Source of the DNA: Vreelandella nanhaiensis
GTDB lineage: Bacteria; Pseudomonadota; Gammaproteobacteria; Pseudomonadales; Halomonadaceae
Assembly: GCF_003990185.1 (NCBI RefSeq)
Contig: NZ_RZHF01000008.1
Location: 171,452 to 235,451, forward strand
Reading direction: 5' to 3'
DNA length: 64,000 nt
The translations under genes and the position numbers were made by a program. Below the pieces are notes generated by a model. It saw only the letters and a list, made by a program, of their open reading frames with translations, made no database searches and was not told where the DNA came from. This document shows, piece after piece, positions 33,908 to 42,685 of the stretch (positions are counted from its first letter, which is position 1; every line of letters begins with the position of its first letter).

Positions 33908-35073
33908 CCATAGCGCCTTCCATTACTATGTCAAACAGACTAAAGTAGCATGCTTTTTTTATGCGTGAGTACGATAAAGATATGTCTTCACTGACAGCTG
34001 ATATTTGTATACTTAACGAAAATTTCTTTGGCTATAGGCGCTTAGCTTAGCGAAATGCTTGAAAACTTAAGTAAGCTGTCGGATTTATGCTCTATTGAGA
34101 ATGCAGTATCGAAGAACACACCACCCTGCAAGTAAATGACCCTGCTAGGTTACTCATATGCTGTGACTTTCTACATCTACCCTCAGACGGGAAGAGTGAC
34201 GCAACACAATCTACCTTGTGCCTATGTGCGTGTGCAGACGCAACACTGCGCTCAAAGCGCTGTCTGTCGCTCCAAATGAAAGTTGCTGTTGGGCAGTGAA
34301 CACTTGTCTCTAGATTGTCTCTAGATCAAATCGTGAGCAAGCTAAGTATGATAATATTCAGCGTTGCAGATACTTGTATCTGTCACGTGAGAATCTCAAG
34401 CGCCATCTAAGCCTTGCCCGTTGGCGAGTATAAGGAAGGGCTGATTCATTGACAGCGCGAGGATGAATCGGCCAGTAAGATTCACTGCGTGACCTAGCAG
34501 CACATACCCGACATGGTGAAATTCATCTAGGGCATCAGAAATCGCGAGATGCGAAATGCTAGGCCATGGCCCCTAGCCGATAGATACGGTCGAGTGCTAC
34601 TACCTAGTGATGATGCTCGATATATACAGGCTTTCTATTATCGGCTGGCAATCCTTCCTGACAGATTTGTCCAATGACTCGCAGTCAGTGCTGGTGAGTT
34701 CCGCGATGGCTGAGTTAGTCGTCGATTAGTCTCTGGTGTTGAATGCTGGCAACGACAGTCCGTTCACTGCTGGAAAACTACTTTCACCCCATCGTTCAGC
34801 CAAGCCCGTGTCAAGAAAAATACCTCTTCGGAGTTGCTGCTCCGCTTCTGTAAGTATCGGCCTTGCTATCCGGACGATGGCTTTGCCACTGTTCATACTC
34901 ACTTAGAAACTGTATCCCCCCTTCAGTAAGTTGGGAGGCTGTATGGAATATCTCTATTTCTACAGTGCATTACTTGCGTCAGTCAGAACGGCCTAACGGC
35001 AAGCGAAAATTCATTAGCGCCAAATGCGACTAAAGTAGAATTCCTTCTACTTGTATTTACTCTGCCAAAATAC

Positions 35074-35085
35074 TTAGATATATAA
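35074..35085. promoter_or_regulatory. Copy of the phthalate-locus operator motif upstream of pht2
   Basis: TTAGATATATAA lies 38 bases before the reductase start codon. It is identical to the reverse complement of 33896-33907 on the other transcript. Its position could overlap the promoter, so a bound repressor would block transcription. Confidence 0.5.
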
Positions 35086-35123
35086 TTATTTTTCGAAAAC
35101 ACGACAACAATAGCGAGTATGTT

Positions 35124-36113
35124 ATGTCTACCCCCTCCGACAAGCTTCCTATGAATGAGCTAATCGTTTCCGCTCGGGATGAAATAGCTGACGGCATCCA
35201 CCGCTTTGTATTAGTTGATCCTGATGGTGGCGATCTTCCCGAATTTACCCCCGGTTCTCATATAAGCCTTGAGACTCCTAGCGGGCAGGAGCGTTTCTAT
35301 TCGTTATGCAATGCTCCTGATGAGCACGATAGGTATGTCATTGCCGTTAAACGTGAAGATAGTGGCAAAGGCGGATCCAAGAGCTTGGTGGACGAGGTTC
35401 AGCTTGGTGACCGACTCAAGGTATCAGTGCCTCAAAACGACTTCGAGCTTGAAGGCAACCCAGCCCGCTATATCTTCATAGCTGGCGGTATCGGCATCAC
35501 TCCTATTCTCTCTATGATTCACCATCTTAGAGCTAAGAGTGGCAAGCCCTTTAAGCTCTATTATTTGACACGTGAGCCGTCTCAAACCGCTTTTTTGAAA
35601 GAACTCAGTGCTCCAGAATATCGAGGCATGATAGTGATCCATCATGATCATGGAGATCCCGAAAACGCTTATGATTTATGGCCAATCCTCGAGCAACCCA
35701 AGGGAGCTCATATCTACTGTTGTGGCCCCCGAGGGCTAATGGAAACAGTTAAAGATATGACTGGTCACTGGTCTCCATCAAGTGTGAGGTTTGAGGACTT
35801 TGGTACGAGTCAATCAGTTAGCACGGCAGATGACAATTCTTTCACGGTACGCCTTCACAAGACTGGAGAGGCTATCCCGGTTCCGGTAGGTGTCTCAATT
35901 CTTGAGGCATTAAGGGCTAATGGCCATCATGTACCATATTCTTGCGAAAGCGGAACCTGCGGCTCCTGTCGGACACAGCTATTAGAGGGGGAAGCGGAGC
36001 ACCGAGATTTAGTCTTATCGGAAGCCGATCGTCAGAATCACATCATGGTCTGTGTCTCACGTGCGCGTTCGGAAGAATTGGTAATCGACCTTCCGAATGA
36101 TTCTTTACTCTAA
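35124..36113 (+). CDS. pht2: Phthalate 4,5-dioxygenase reductase component
   Basis: 329 residues. Order of domains: FMN-binding barrel (about 10-110, with ERFYSLCNAPDE), NAD-binding domain (about 115-225, FIAGGIGITPILSMI and CCGPRGLM), then a plant-type [2Fe-2S] ferredoxin domain at the C-terminus with CESGTCGSCRT and a final Cys in MVCVSRA. This is the phthalate dioxygenase reductase arrangement (FNR fused to ferredoxin). It passes electrons from NADH to the Rieske cluster of the oxygenase at 32516-33814. The dihydrodiol dehydrogenase gene follows after 15 bases. A second possible start (MNELIVS) lies 9 codons in. Confidence 0.95.
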   Translation: MSTPSDKLPMNELIVSARDEIADGIHRFVLVDPDGGDLPEFTPGSHISLETPSGQERFYSLCNAPDEHDRYVIAVKREDSGKGGSKSLVDEVQLGDRLKVSVPQNDFELEGNPARYIFIAGGIGITPILSMIHHLRAKSGKPFKLYYLTREPSQTAFLKELSAPEYRGMIVIHHDHGDPENAYDLWPILEQPKGAHIYCCGPRGLMETVKDMTGHWSPSSVRFEDFGTSQSVSTADDNSFTVRLHKTGEAIPVPVGVSILEALRANGHHVPYSCESGTCGSCRTQLLEGEAEHRDLVLSEADRQNHIMVCVSRARSEELVIDLPNDSLL

Positions 36114-36128
36114 TATGGAGTGTGCTCA

Positions 36129-37316
36129 GTGACAAATCCTCGATTAAAACTAGGCGTCGCCGGATTGGGCCGCGGCTTCATGCTGCTGCTGCCCACTCTC
36201 GCGTCCCATCCAGGCATTAGCTTAGTGGCTGCTGCCGACCCCCGCTCAGAGGCTCGACAACAGTTTCGTGAAGATTTCGATGCCTCCACTTACGCTGAGG
36301 TTGCCGATCTTTGCGCCGACCCCGAAGTTGAAGTGGTATATATTGCTACTCCCCATCAGTTTCATCGTAAGCATGTCGAACTAGCGGCGGCACATGGCAA
36401 GCATGCCCTTGTCGAGAAGCCAATGGCACTCTCCCTTGAGGATTGCCAAGCTATGATCAATGCCATGCGACGAGCTAATCGATGGTTAATTGTTGGGCAT
36501 AGTCATAGCTTTGACGCACCCTATCTAAAGGCTCGCGAGATGATCGACAGTCAAGCTTTCGGAAAGGTACGTATGATTAGCGCCTTTAATTACACCGATT
36601 TTCTCTACCGACCTCGCCGTCCCGAAGAGCTAGACACGATGCAGGGCGGTGGTGTGGTATTCAGCCAGGCCGCCCATCAAGTCGATATTGTACGTCTTCT
36701 TGGCGGAGACAGCGTCAAGAGCGTTCGAGCCGTCACTGGAAGTTGGGATCCTGCACGCCCCACAGAAGGTGCTTACAGTGCGCTGCTCACCTTTAATAAT
36801 GATGTTTTTGCCAACATAACCTATAGCGGCTTCGCTCACTTTGACAGCGATGAACTTTGCGGTTGGTCAGGTGAGCTTGGGCAGCCTCGAGACCCCGATC
36901 AGTATGGTTTTGCCAGGGCAAAGCTGGCGGAAGTTGACAGTCCGGAACAGGAGGCTGACCTCAAAAATGCCCGTACCTATGGCTCAGGCTTTTTCTTGTC
37001 TAATAGCCGACCACAGGACAGCACGCATAATCATTTCGGCTTTGTTCTGGTTTCATGTGATAACGCTGATATTCGCCCCATGCCACAAGGGGTGCAGGTA
37101 TATGCTCATACAAGACGCTATTTGGAACCATTGCCACCACCTGTAATCCCGCGGCGTGAGGTCTTGGACGAATTGATTGGTGCCATACGCAATAATCAAC
37201 AACCCATTCACACAGGGGAATGGGGAATGGCAACGATGGAAGTCTGTTTGGCAATTTTAGAATCAGCCCAGAATGGACATGAAATCAAGCTTTCTCACCA
37301 GGCAATTATGCCTTAA
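36129..37316 (+). CDS. pht4: Phthalate 4,5-cis-dihydrodiol dehydrogenase (Gfo/Idh/MocA family)
   Basis: 395 residues. The N-terminal Rossmann domain starts KLGVAGLGRGFMLLLPTL, with VVYIATPHQFHRKHVELAAAHGKH and the Gfo/Idh/MocA catalytic Lys in VEKPMAL. The C-terminal alpha/beta domain carries GGGVVFSQAAHQVDIVRLLGG (His/Asp). The frame opens at a GTG at 36120. The GTG at 36129 is preferred because GGAG precedes it by 8 bases and homologues start just before the conserved LGVAGLGRG. It rearomatises the dihydrodiol to 4,5-dihydroxyphthalate with NAD+. The neighbouring reductase, oxygenase and decarboxylase genes make the assignment secure. Confidence 0.94.
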   Translation: MTNPRLKLGVAGLGRGFMLLLPTLASHPGISLVAAADPRSEARQQFREDFDASTYAEVADLCADPEVEVVYIATPHQFHRKHVELAAAHGKHALVEKPMALSLEDCQAMINAMRRANRWLIVGHSHSFDAPYLKAREMIDSQAFGKVRMISAFNYTDFLYRPRRPEELDTMQGGGVVFSQAAHQVDIVRLLGGDSVKSVRAVTGSWDPARPTEGAYSALLTFNNDVFANITYSGFAHFDSDELCGWSGELGQPRDPDQYGFARAKLAEVDSPEQEADLKNARTYGSGFFLSNSRPQDSTHNHFGFVLVSCDNADIRPMPQGVQVYAHTRRYLEPLPPPVIPRREVLDELIGAIRNNQQPIHTGEWGMATMEVCLAILESAQNGHEIKLSHQAIMP

Positions 37317-37367
37317 CTGGTATGTTATAATAGTTGGCAGGATTTTGATTCTTTGGAGTATTCTAGG

Positions 37368-37853
37368 ATGCCTCGTACTCAAAACCAAGAAACCCGATCG
37401 GTTCTACTTCATTGGCAAGAAGATGTGCCAGATGATCGACTGGCACACTTGATACGTGATACTGGCCGCATGTTGAAAAAAAGTCTACAGGCACGTTTGG
37501 CGGAGCACTCGGTAAGCTTTGGTCACTGGTCTTTCTTACGTATTTTATGGGTTACCGAAGGTTTGACTCAACGGGAGCTTAGCGAACAAGCAGGGCTTAT
37601 GGAGCCTACAACTTTTACCGCTTTAAAAGCGATGGAAGCTAATGGACTAATCGAACGTCGGCAACTGAATGGAAATCGTAAGAACATTCATATCTATCTG
37701 ACTCAAAAAGGAAAAAACCTTAAAAAAACGTTGATACCGCTAGCTGAGGAAGTTAACGATATTGCTGTGCAGGGTGTAGAGTATGAAGATCTAAGAGTTA
37801 CGCGCAACACTCTTCTTAAAATCCTTAGCAACCTAGTAATTGAAAGTGAATAA
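37368..37853 (+). CDS. MarR-family regulator of the phthalate locus
   Basis: 161 residues. An upstream TTG at 37353 is in frame, but the ATG at 37368 with GGAG nearby is a more usual start. The winged helix includes LTQRELSEQAGLMEPTTFTALKAMEANGLI and the wing RRQLNGNRKNIHIYLTQKG. It follows the dihydrodiol dehydrogenase by about 50 bases on the same strand. It is the only regulator in the phthalate gene set and so probably responds to phthalate or protocatechuate. Proposed sites are the shared motifs at 33883-33907 and 35074-35085. It faces the convergent ABC transporter operon. Confidence 0.88.
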   Translation: MPRTQNQETRSVLLHWQEDVPDDRLAHLIRDTGRMLKKSLQARLAEHSVSFGHWSFLRILWVTEGLTQRELSEQAGLMEPTTFTALKAMEANGLIERRQLNGNRKNIHIYLTQKGKNLKKTLIPLAEEVNDIAVQGVEYEDLRVTRNTLLKILSNLVIESE

Positions 37854-37933
37854 ATCTTGAGCTGAGTCCAATTTATCCTCACTCATCGCAAGTACCGCTA
37901 TTCTTCCATATAACCTTTCATCGGATAATTGCA

Positions 37934-37948
37934 GTCGGCTACGCCGAC
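37934..37948. terminator. Short hairpin between convergent genes
   Basis: GTCGGC-TAC-GCCGAC is a perfect 6-base stem with a 3-base loop between the convergent MarR and LivF-type genes. No T-tract follows on either strand, so terminator function is uncertain. Confidence 0.3.
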
Positions 37949-38032
37949 CTGGATGAATCGCCCCGGGTATTCTAGACACCACTTTGTCTTGTATACCTGT
38001 ATAAGCACATTGTCACCAATGTTCTCCCTTTG

Positions 38033-38761
38033 TCATAGCCCTAGGTATGCCTTCTTAATTTTTTCATTGTCCTGCAGTTCGCTAGACGGTCCATCCAGAA
38101 CTTGATAGCCATTTTCCAGTATGTAAGCGCGATCGCTAACCTGTAGTACCTGTTTAACATTCTGTTCGACCAACAAAATAGGCATGCCGGTATCGGCTAC
38201 TCGGCGTATTGCCGCCATCACATCTTTAACCAATAAGGGCGATAATCCCAGGCTAGGTTCATCCAGCAGTAGCATCTTGGGGCCAAGCATCAACGCCCGA
38301 GCAATCGCCACCATCTGCTGCTGCCCCCCCGAAAGTTGCGCAGCCTTTTCACGCGCGTACTTTTTAAGATCCGGGAACAGTCTATGAACTTTCTCTAGGT
38401 TCTCGTCGCGACGCTCACGTGCAGAGGGCAATGAAGCGCCCAGCAACAGGTTATCGTGTACCGTCATATTGCCGAACAGTTGACGCCCCATCGGTACATG
38501 CGCGAGTCCCAATCTCGCCATTTCATATGGCTTACGCCCAGAGACTTCTTGCCCATCAAAATGAATAGCTCCTTTCCAAGGCTTGATCATCCCTGAAAGT
38601 GCTCGAAGGATCGTCGACTTGCCGCTGCCATTACCCCCGATCAATCCCACCAGTTCACCCGCACTGACCGTCAGAGAGGCATCGAAGACGACCTTTAATG
38701 AACCGTACCCAAGATCAACATTTTCGACACTCAGTACAGTAGCCACTTGATCTGTCATCAA
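38033..38761 (-). CDS. livF: ABC transporter ATP-binding protein, branched-chain/HAAT type (LivF)
   Basis: 242 residues. Walker A is GGNGSGKST, signature LSGGQQQMVAIARAL, Walker B LLLDEPSLGL with the catalytic Glu, and a switch His replaced by Gln in LLVEQNVKQ as usual for LivF. It shares the membrane complex with LivG, LivH and LivM. Its start overlaps the LivG stop by 4 bases. As last gene of a complete minus-strand five-gene operon next to an aromatic locus it probably takes up an aromatic or amide compound rather than leucine; that substrate is inferred. Confidence 0.93.
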   Translation of the reverse strand: MMTDQVATVLSVENVDLGYGSLKVVFDASLTVSAGELVGLIGGNGSGKSTILRALSGMIKPWKGAIHFDGQEVSGRKPYEMARLGLAHVPMGRQLFGNMTVHDNLLLGASLPSARERRDENLEKVHRLFPDLKKYAREKAAQLSGGQQQMVAIARALMLGPKMLLLDEPSLGLSPLLVKDVMAAIRRVADTGMPILLVEQNVKQVLQVSDRAYILENGYQVLDGPSSELQDNEKIKKAYLGL

Positions 38762-39474
38762 TCCTCTCCCAGGTAGGCGGTAATGACGCGTGGATCCTCA
38801 ATCACATCGCCTGGTAAACCCTCGGTAATTACACTGCCGTTTGCCATAACGATCACATGATCCGATAAGGCAATGATGGCCTCCATGATGTGCTCCACCA
38901 TCACAATGGTCAGATTCTGGTCAGTCAATTGACGCACAAAACCGATCATATCTTTAAGTGCGGGAGGATTGAGGCCGGCCATCATCTCATCAAGGAACAA
39001 AACACTGGGCTGTACGGCCAATGCTTTGGCAAGCTCAAGGCGTCGCCGTCTCGCTAGGTTAAGATCCAATGCGGGTTGGTCGTATCGGTCGGCTAGGCCC
39101 ACTTTTTCTAGGGCGTCCATGGCCAATCGTTCGGCTTTCTTGCGCTTGGGCTCCTTAAGGAAGGCCGCCACCAGGACATTCTCAAGCAATGTCAGTTCTT
39201 CGAAGGGTCTTTCTGTCTGAAACGTACGCCCAATACCAATACGTATGCGCCTATACGGAGGAAGTCGGGTGATTTCATTCCCGTGTAAGTAAATGCGGCC
39301 TGCCTGGGGGGTAACGAAGCCTGTTAGGGCATTGAATAATGTGGTCTTGCCCGCTCCGTTCGGCCCGATCAATCCAAGGATTTTGCCTTGCTCGACATCC
39401 AGCGAAACATCGTTTACCGCGACGACTCCACCGAATTTTACGGTGATGCCATCAGCTCTGAGCGCGCTTGGCAT
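38758..39474 (-). CDS. livG: ABC transporter ATP-binding protein, branched-chain/HAAT type (LivG)
   Basis: 238 residues. Walker A is GPNGAGKTT, and Walker B/catalytic Glu is in VLFLDEMMAGL, followed by the switch His in VMVEHIMEA. The signature motif reads LNLARRRRLELAKAL instead of an LSGGQ-like form, a variant seen in HAAT-family LivG proteins for non-leucine substrates. It overlaps LivM by 23 bases and LivF by 4, indicating translational coupling. Confidence 0.92.
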   Translation of the reverse strand: MPSALRADGITVKFGGVVAVNDVSLDVEQGKILGLIGPNGAGKTTLFNALTGFVTPQAGRIYLHGNEITRLPPYRRIRIGIGRTFQTERPFEELTLLENVLVAAFLKEPKRKKAERLAMDALEKVGLADRYDQPALDLNLARRRRLELAKALAVQPSVLFLDEMMAGLNPPALKDMIGFVRQLTDQNLTIVMVEHIMEAIIALSDHVIVMANGSVITEGLPGDVIEDPRVITAYLGED

Positions 39475-40405
39475 AAACCCTCCTGATCAAATAGCGCGCT
39501 GGCTCACCAACAATGCCACGAGGCATGAAGATAACCACGACCATGATTAACAAGCCGTAAATCAACATATTGGCCTCTGCGAACGTCGTCCGGAATAACT
39601 CACCCGACCCCACGACCAACAGTGCCCCTATGCATGGCCCCCAGATGGTTCCCCGCCCCCCGATGATGGCCGTTAAGGCGATCTGTACCGATAGCAGCAG
39701 GTAAAAAATGATGTGAGGTTCGATGAAGGAGAGAAAGATCGCATAGATACCCCCTCCCAGAGCCGTTAATGCACCCGAGAGCATGAACGCTTTCAGTTTG
39801 ACAGTGGTGGGGTTAATGCCCGATGCCATGGCGGAATCTTCATCTTCTCGCACGGCGCGAAGCTGGTAGCCAAACTTGCTACGCGATATAAGCATCACTA
39901 CCAAGACGGTTATCGCCGCGAATGCCAGCGCCAGATAGTAATTGACCTGACGAGAGAAGAGATCCAGTCCGAAGGGCTCTGGCAGTGTCATAATAAAGAC
40001 CCCAGTCGCGCCGCCGGTCAACCAGCCTTCATTAATGGCGATCAGTCGAAATACCTCAGCGATGGCGATGGTGGATAGCGTGAAGTAAGGCCCCTTGAGC
40101 TTAAATGTCAGGCGTCCCCATAAGTAGGCCAATATAGCAGCAGCAATCAGCGCCATCAGGACCGCCCACCAAGGAGCAATTTCATGATGGGATGTCTCCA
40201 CTGCAACGAAGTAGGCACCAAGGCCTACGAAGCTAGCATGGCCTAAGCTCACCTGGCCGGCCCAACCTCCCAGAATGTCCCAGGCGGTAGCCCAGCCAGC
40301 GTATAACAGTAAGGTAATGGCCACCGATAGATAGCCCGGGAACATCTGTGGATAGAAAATACCCATCAGAACCAGTCCGGCAAAAATGATGTAATGCTTT
40401 TTCAT
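39452..40405 (-). CDS. livM: ABC transporter permease, branched-chain/HAAT type (LivM)
   Basis: 317 residues with about nine membrane segments. The LivM signature GWAGQVSLGHASFVGLGAY is at about residues 47-65. A coupling-helix region KFGYQLRAVREDEDSAMASGI (contact to the ATPases) and ALTAIIGGRGTIWGPCIGALL follow. It pairs with LivH, with which it overlaps by 4 bases. Confidence 0.93.
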   Translation of the reverse strand: MKKHYIIFAGLVLMGIFYPQMFPGYLSVAITLLLYAGWATAWDILGGWAGQVSLGHASFVGLGAYFVAVETSHHEIAPWWAVLMALIAAAILAYLWGRLTFKLKGPYFTLSTIAIAEVFRLIAINEGWLTGGATGVFIMTLPEPFGLDLFSRQVNYYLALAFAAITVLVVMLISRSKFGYQLRAVREDEDSAMASGINPTTVKLKAFMLSGALTALGGGIYAIFLSFIEPHIIFYLLLSVQIALTAIIGGRGTIWGPCIGALLVVGSGELFRTTFAEANMLIYGLLIMVVVIFMPRGIVGEPARYLIRRVYAKRAQS

Positions 40406-41289
40406 ACGCGCTTCACCGTCTTACCGAACAGGCCCTCGGGGCGTAGTAACAGTATCAACAAGAACACCAGCAGCCCGTAGGCATCTCGGTAGTCAGATGT
40501 AAGATATGAAGCCCCCATCACCTCTACCACTCCCAGCAATAGCCCACCGGCGATAGCAGCCCCAATATTACCCAGTCCCCCTAACACGGTGACCACAAAG
40601 GCCTTGAGCGTGAAAATGGCACCTGAAAATGTCGGCGTAGCAAACAGCAGCGGAATCAGCACAACGCCTGCCGTAACGGCCAGGGCCATACCAATACCGA
40701 AAACCACGGCTTCGATCCAACGGGTATTGATACCCACGAGCTCAGCACCCAAGCGATTGTCGGCAGTAGCACGAATGGCACGGCCCAGTTCCGTATGGTT
40801 GAGTACCGTATAAAGTCCGGCAATCACCACCATCGTTGCCAGACCAGCAAGCAGCAGGATCAGTGAGAAACTAACATCCCCAAGGGAAACCGTACTGGAG
40901 GCATACGACACATTGACGGACTTGGGCTCGGCGCCAAAGGTCAATAACAGTATATTGCCAATAACCAAGGCTAGCCCAAGGGTGACCAGGAGCGAACTTT
41001 CTGGCGGTGCTTCCATTAAGCGGGAAAGCACTAATCGCTGTAGTAATGCCCCGGTCACAAACCCAAGAGGCATGGCAACAAGTAGAGATAGGTAAGGATC
41101 CCAGCCAAATAAGGAGTTGAGCAATACGGAGCAATACATGCCCAGAATAACGAAGTCCCCGTGGGCGAAGTTGATTATTTTCATTACCCCGAACACCAGC
41201 GTTAGCCCTACCCCAATCAGCGCATAGACCCCACCGATCAACACGCCATTAGACAGATTCTGCAGGAAGGATACATAGTCAAACATCAT
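40402..41289 (-). CDS. livH: ABC transporter permease, branched-chain/HAAT type (LivH)
   Basis: 295 residues, about eight membrane segments. GGVYALIGVGLTLVFGVMKI and INFAHGDFVILGMYCSVLLN form the LivH signature near the N-terminus. The coupling region is ELGRAIRATADNRLGAELVG, and FVVTVLGGLGNIGAAIAGGL is near the end. It follows the binding-protein gene by 33 bases. Confidence 0.93.
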   Translation of the reverse strand: MMFDYVSFLQNLSNGVLIGGVYALIGVGLTLVFGVMKIINFAHGDFVILGMYCSVLLNSLFGWDPYLSLLVAMPLGFVTGALLQRLVLSRLMEAPPESSLLVTLGLALVIGNILLLTFGAEPKSVNVSYASSTVSLGDVSFSLILLLAGLATMVVIAGLYTVLNHTELGRAIRATADNRLGAELVGINTRWIEAVVFGIGMALAVTAGVVLIPLLFATPTFSGAIFTLKAFVVTVLGGLGNIGAAIAGGLLLGVVEVMGASYLTSDYRDAYGLLVFLLILLLRPEGLFGKTVKRV

Positions 41290-41322
41290 GACCTCTCTAG
41301 TTGTGCCATGCAGGCGTCCCGA

Positions 41323-42507
41323 TTAGCGCTCGTCCCATACCGGTGTTGGGTACCGAACTTCTTCAGCAGCCAGGTCGGCTGGGAATACGGTGACGTGCTC
41401 ACCGTCCTGGATCTGCAATACAAGGCTGCGAATCGGGTTCTGCCCTTGAAAGCCGTCGAAGCTTTCAAACACAACATGAGTGACCGGTGTATCTAGGTCT
41501 GTTTCGGCTAGCGCATCTCTGACGTCACTACGCTCAAGGGAGTCGGCACGCTCAAGTGCATCGGCAGCTACACGAAGTGCCAGATAACCCTCTGCTTCGT
41601 AGAAGGTAGGCTCTTCGCCCGTCTTGGCCTTAAGGCGTTCATAGAGATCTTCCACGCCCTCGTACTGAACATCCTTACTCCAACTCACCACAGTGGCCAC
41701 ATACTCGGCAAGATCACCCACCTGATCGACGAAGCTAGGCAAGGCGGCGCCAGTGTCGATAGCCACAGCCTTAGGATTGAGGTTTACCTCGCGCATCTGA
41801 CGCGCAATAGCGACCCCATCTTCAGCGTAGGCAACCACATAGAGCAGGTCGGGCTCCTCGGAGCGGAAACGGTTGAGGATGGGTCGAAAATCAGAGGTGC
41901 CTTGATCGTAAGATTGGTCACCCACGATTTCATAGCCCCGCTCCTCGGCTAAACGTGCGCCCTCTTCGGCCAAAGACGCCGGCCAAGCCCCATTGCCATA
42001 CAACATAGCGACGGTTTCCAAGTTATCGTCTTGTTCACGTAGGAAATCGAAATAGTCGAAATAGCTTTCAGCCACAATCGTTGAGTTGTGCTTGGCACGA
42101 AATACCCAGGGCGAGCCAGGTTTGGTAATACTGTTGTCTGCGCTGCCGAGCACAATGAGCGGAATCTCTTGGCGGGTCATTAGCTGTGCCATCGGCCCAG
42201 TAATACTTGATGCATAGGAGCCCATAATCAAAGGAACATCCTGTCGATTAAGTGACTCGATCGCTGCCAACGCACTGGTAGCCTCAGAGCGGTCATCTTG
42301 TACGGACAATGCCAGAGGTTCGCCCTTCACCCCGCCGCCTTCGTTGATTTCTTCCAATGCTACTTCCATTCCAGCCTGATAGCGTTCACCAAAGGCGGCG
42401 AAAGGACCAGACAAACTGTTAATGACACCCACTTCGATATCAGCTAACACAGCGGGAGCTACCAGAAGCCAGGGAGATATTGAAGCAACACCAATTATTT
42501 TTTTCAT
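41323..42507 (-). CDS. ABC transporter periplasmic binding protein, branched-chain/aromatic type (LivK-like)
   Basis: 394 residues. A signal peptide ends after APAVLA (residue 22). The mature type I periplasmic binding fold begins IEVGVINSLSGPFAAFGER, with VIMGSYASSITGPMAQL-type and VIDTGAALPSFVDQVG regions. It is long enough for the subgroup that binds aromatic acids, amides or urea. It is the first gene of the operon and is divergent from the amidase gene, suggesting an amide or its acid as ligand. The protein is rich in Asp/Glu, in line with a halophile. Confidence 0.9.
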   Translation of the reverse strand: MKKIIGVASISPWLLVAPAVLADIEVGVINSLSGPFAAFGERYQAGMEVALEEINEGGGVKGEPLALSVQDDRSEATSALAAIESLNRQDVPLIMGSYASSITGPMAQLMTRQEIPLIVLGSADNSITKPGSPWVFRAKHNSTIVAESYFDYFDFLREQDDNLETVAMLYGNGAWPASLAEEGARLAEERGYEIVGDQSYDQGTSDFRPILNRFRSEEPDLLYVVAYAEDGVAIARQMREVNLNPKAVAIDTGAALPSFVDQVGDLAEYVATVVSWSKDVQYEGVEDLYERLKAKTGEEPTFYEAEGYLALRVAADALERADSLERSDVRDALAETDLDTPVTHVVFESFDGFQGQNPIRSLVLQIQDGEHVTVFPADLAAEEVRYPTPVWDER

Positions 42508-42542
42508 TATATTCCCTCTTAATAAGATCTACATAAGGACGT

Positions 42543-42583
42543 TTAGTCGACTTTTTAGTATCTTTTCGATTATTTACGACTAA
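42543..42583. promoter_or_regulatory. Long-spaced inverted repeat in livK/amidase divergent region
   Basis: TTAGTCG (42543-42549) and CGACTAA (42577-42583) form an inverted repeat with a 27-base spacer between the divergent binding-protein and amidase genes. It could be a regulator site shared by both promoters. No local regulator other than the MarR at 37368 is available. Confidence 0.35.
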
Positions 42584-42685
42584 TTATGTATAAACCAAGC
42601 TTGCAAGCGTTAGCAAGCCAACTTCATTAAACGGTAACTCATGCCATTCACCTATCACCCCTAAAATAATGAATAAGGAGCATCT

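Larger units (their letters stand above)
33815..35123. promoter_or_regulatory. 1.3-kb divergent intergenic region between the two phthalate transcripts
   Basis: No intact gene is visible in this long gap. The two edges carry the same AT-rich motif (listed separately). A minus-strand stretch at about 34404-34570 is open for some 50 codons and looks slightly membrane-protein-like (YVLLGHAVNLTGRFILALS), but no family was recognised and it has stops on both sides. The gap is unusually long for a catabolic promoter and may hold decayed coding sequence. Confidence 0.55.

Noticed and set aside
34404..34570. Short membrane-protein-like frame in the phthalate intergenic gap
   Set aside because: About 50 codons with stops at both ends, no start with a ribosome site and no family recognised; the length is possible by chance.
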